Assembly (NCBI GenBank): GCA_036846645.1
Contig: DAIUBN010000152.1
Coordinates: forward strand, 1-7,123
Reading direction: 5' to 3'
Origin: JAAYUD01 sp036846645
Lineage (GTDB): Bacteria > Bacteroidota > Bacteroidia > Bacteroidales > Bacteroidaceae
Length of the DNA stretch: 7,123 nucleotides
Every line of letters starts with the position of its first letter. The stretch's first letter is position 1. Positions 5,525 to 7,123 of this stretch are shown here, piece by piece. The notes under the pieces were generated by a model. The model was not told the origin of the DNA, searched no databases, and saw only the letters and a list, made by a program, of their open reading frames with translations. The translations under genes and the position numbers were made by a program.

Positions 5525-6652
5525 ATGACATTTAAAGAACTCAATCTCTCTAAGGCGGTAATGAAAGCCGTAGAAGAGAAAAATTATTCAAATCCCACCC
5601 CCATCCAACAGCAGGCCATTCCGGTTGCGACAACAGGAAGAGACTTGTGCGGCATCGCCCAAACAGGGACGGGGAAGACAGCAGCATTCGCCATACCTAT
5701 AATTGAGCAGCTTTGCAAGTTGCCCAAAGGTAAAGAGAAAAAGCGTGCTATTAAAGCGCTTATCCTTACTCCAACCCGCGAACTCGCTATCCAAATAGAA
5801 GAATCATTTGCCGATTACGCAAAATATACCGATCTTCGTCACACCGTTATCTTCGGCGGCGTTAATCAGAATCCACAGATAAAGACATTAATACAAGGTG
5901 TTGATATACTGACAGCCACTCCAGGCCGATTGCTCGATTTGATTGGTCAAGGTTATATCAAACTCAATAGTCTCAACGTCTTTGTACTCGACGAGGCAGA
6001 CCGCATGCTAGATATGGGATTCATCCACGACATTCGTCGTCTGCTTCCCCTACTACCCAAGAAACGTCAGACGATGCTCTTCTCGGCCACTATGCCGCAA
6101 GAAATCGTTGCCATCTCCAAATCCATCCTATTTCATCCTGCCAAAGTCGAAGTTGCTCCCGTTGCATCGGTAGTCGACACGATAGAGCAGAACGTTTTCT
6201 TCGTGGAAAAGAAAGAAAAGATGGAATTGCTGGTAAAAGTGATAGGCAGAGAGAACAACAAATCAATTCTGGTTTTTTCGCGCACCAAACATGGGGCCGA
6301 CAAGATTGCCCGAACTCTGAACAAGCGCAATATTGCTTGTGCCGCCATTCATGGCAACAAGTCGCAAAATGCTCGTCAAAATGCACTGAATGATTTCAAA
6401 TCGGGTAAAACAAATATTATCATAGCAACAGATATTGCCGCCAGAGGCATTGATATACAAGATTTGGGAGTAGTCATCAATTACGACCTCCCTGATGTAG
6501 CCGAAACTTACGTCCACCGCATCGGTAGAACAGGAAGAGCAGGAAAATCGGGCGTAGCCTTCACATTTTGTTCTGAAGAAGAACATACCATGATGAGAAG
6601 TATACAACGACTCACCGGCAAAAGATTGACTGAAAAGAAAATAACAGCGTAA
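5525..6652 (+). CDS. rhlE: DEAD-box ATP-dependent RNA helicase, RhlE type
   Basis: ATP-driven enzyme that locally unwinds RNA, with likely roles in ribosome assembly, RNA decay or cold adaptation. The 375 residues hold a complete two-RecA-domain core: Q motif (F3, PTPIQ 24-28), motif I AQTGTGKT (45-52), PTRELAIQ, TPGR, DEAD (156-159), SAT (187-189), FSRTK, ATDIAARGIDI and HRIGRTGR (331-338). Long stretches such as DEADRMLDMGFIHDIRRLLP and IHGNKSQNAR closely resemble E. coli RhlE. Only about 35 residues follow motif VI, so there is no long basic tail and no DbpA- or CsdA-like RNA-binding domain. I chose the ATG at 5525: the protein then begins MTFKEL as in relatives, AAAAGGA lies 4 bp upstream, and the in-frame ATG at 5501 is partly buried in a hairpin. 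The adjacent RRM gene 79 bp downstream may supply RNA binding in trans. Confidence 0.95.
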   Translation: MTFKELNLSKAVMKAVEEKNYSNPTPIQQQAIPVATTGRDLCGIAQTGTGKTAAFAIPIIEQLCKLPKGKEKKRAIKALILTPTRELAIQIEESFADYAKYTDLRHTVIFGGVNQNPQIKTLIQGVDILTATPGRLLDLIGQGYIKLNSLNVFVLDEADRMLDMGFIHDIRRLLPLLPKKRQTMLFSATMPQEIVAISKSILFHPAKVEVAPVASVVDTIEQNVFFVEKKEKMELLVKVIGRENNKSILVFSRTKHGADKIARTLNKRNIACAAIHGNKSQNARQNALNDFKSGKTNIIIATDIAARGIDIQDLGVVINYDLPDVAETYVHRIGRTGRAGKSGVAFTFCSEEEHTMMRSIQRLTGKRLTEKKITA

Positions 6653-6731
6653 AATAAGAGAATTGAACAAGTGCACGAGACATAAGTGCTGTGCGCAATC
6701 AATAATAATTAACAATTTAACAAAAGAAAAG

Positions 6732-7061
6732 ATGAACATTTATGTATCACACTTAGACTGGAACACAACAGGTGACAGCCTACAAGATTTATTCGCACAG
6801 TATGGTGAGGTTAGCTCAGCCAACATTATCACCGACCGTGAAACAGGTCGCTCTCGTGGTTTTGGCTTTGTAGATATGCCTAACGACGAAGATGGTCAGA
6901 AAGCAATCGAAGAGCTCAACGGAAAAGAATTCGAAGGAAAAGAAATTAACGTAAGCGTTGCTCGCCCAAGAGAAGAAAGACCACGTGGTGGTTTCGGTGG
7001 TGGCAATCGTGGTGGTTTCGGCGGTGGCAACCGTGGCGGATACGACCGTAGAAGATACTAG
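6732..7061 (+). CDS. Small RRM RNA-binding protein with glycine/arginine-rich tail
   Basis: Single-stranded RNA-binding protein of 109 residues, presumably cytoplasmic. One RNA recognition motif fills about residues 1-77: RNP2 is IYVSHL (3-8), and RNP1 is the segment containing RGFGFV, followed by D-M. The tail after VARPREERPR is a low-complexity G/R/F/N stretch with two copies of GGFGGGNR, then GGYDRRRY. Related Bacteroides proteins (Rbp family, such as RbpB of B. thetaiotaomicron) act in post-transcriptional control in a phylum where Hfq and CsrA are generally absent. Similar cyanobacterial proteins are cold-induced. The start at 6732 puts RNP2 two residues in, as in relatives; the frame is open upstream to a TTG at 6663, but that part resembles nothing. 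Leader is A-rich with no Shine-Dalgarno. It may be transcribed from the helicase promoter, since no clear promoter lies in the 79-bp gap. The terminator follows immediately. Confidence 0.95.
   Translation: MNIYVSHLDWNTTGDSLQDLFAQYGEVSSANIITDRETGRSRGFGFVDMPNDEDGQKAIEELNGKEFEGKEINVSVARPREERPRGGFGGGNRGGFGGGNRGGYDRRRY
6987..7034 (+). repeat. Two tandem 24-bp units coding GGFGGGNR
   Basis: Units 6987-7010 and 7011-7034 differ at only two third-codon positions (ggt/ggc and aat/aac). A third, degraded unit begins at 7035. The repeat builds the RGG-like tail of the RRM protein. Such in-frame units can gain or lose copies by slippage without breaking the gene. Confidence 0.85.
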
Positions 7062-7083
7062 TCTTTAGAGAGACTAACAACCC

Positions 7084-7123
7084 ATCAGGCGGAAAGCAGA
7101 ATCTGTTTTCCGCCTGATTTTGT
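7084..7123 (+). terminator. Intrinsic terminator after the RRM gene
   Basis: ATCAGGCGGAAA (7084-7095) pairs perfectly with TTTCCGCCTGAT (7107-7118). Inside, a G-T wobble and CAG/CTG extend the stem to 16 pairs around a 3-nt AAT loop. A T-rich run begins at the right edge of the stem and is cut by the window end. It lies 22 bp after the stop codon and closes the helicase-RRM unit. Confidence 0.88.

Noticed and set aside
6663..6731. RRM protein starting at a TTG at 6663
   Set aside because: The added residues resemble nothing, and RNP2 normally begins two or three residues after the start, as with the ATG at 6732.
6263..6739. 158-codon open frame antisense to the helicase
   Set aside because: It covers conserved helicase motifs on the other strand and reads as a cysteine- and serine-rich random sequence without promoter or ribosome site.

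Overview
The window looks like ordinary chromosome from a member of the Bacteroidetes, most likely order Bacteroidales. Four lines point there. The promoters fit the TTTG-N19-21-TAnnTTTG pattern of this phylum rather than -35/-10 boxes. Most starts have A/T-rich leaders without a Shine-Dalgarno sequence. The three-domain aminopeptidase P and the transketolase with an SDG cofactor motif resemble Bacteroides-type proteins as I remember them. There is also a small RRM protein with a glycine/arginine tail. Base composition is moderately AT-rich. I see no insertion sequence, phage gene, CRISPR array, tRNA or rRNA. The genus cannot be fixed from the window.

Left edge (1-264): a divergent regulatory region. 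A leftward promoter reads toward an ATG at position 14, whose first codons (M-I-V-V-P) suggest ribosomal protein bS21 (rpsU) running off the window. A rightward promoter serves the aminopeptidase. 265-2591 (+): a cytoplasmic Xaa-Pro aminopeptidase followed after 35 bp by a gamma-class carbonic anhydrase-like protein, probably one transcript. 2608-2654: a hairpin terminator shared with the convergent operon. 2675-5118 (-): transketolase then ribose-5-phosphate isomerase B, joined by a TAATG overlap. Together they supply the non-oxidative pentose phosphate pathway.

5119-5524: a 406-bp region between divergent genes. It holds a well-formed tkt promoter and a likely long, structured leader for the gene to the right. 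5525-7061 (+): an RhlE-type DEAD-box RNA helicase and a small RRM RNA-binding protein, closed by a strong terminator at 7084-7118. These two look like an RNA-remodelling pair.

No coding region is unfamiliar. The most interesting signals are regulatory: the helicase leader has a 9-bp stem with a GCAA tetraloop that buries an upstream in-frame ATG, and a possible 28-codon leader ORF stops inside that stem. Functions come from motifs recognised by eye. Promoters, leader structures and the rpsU assignment are predictions.
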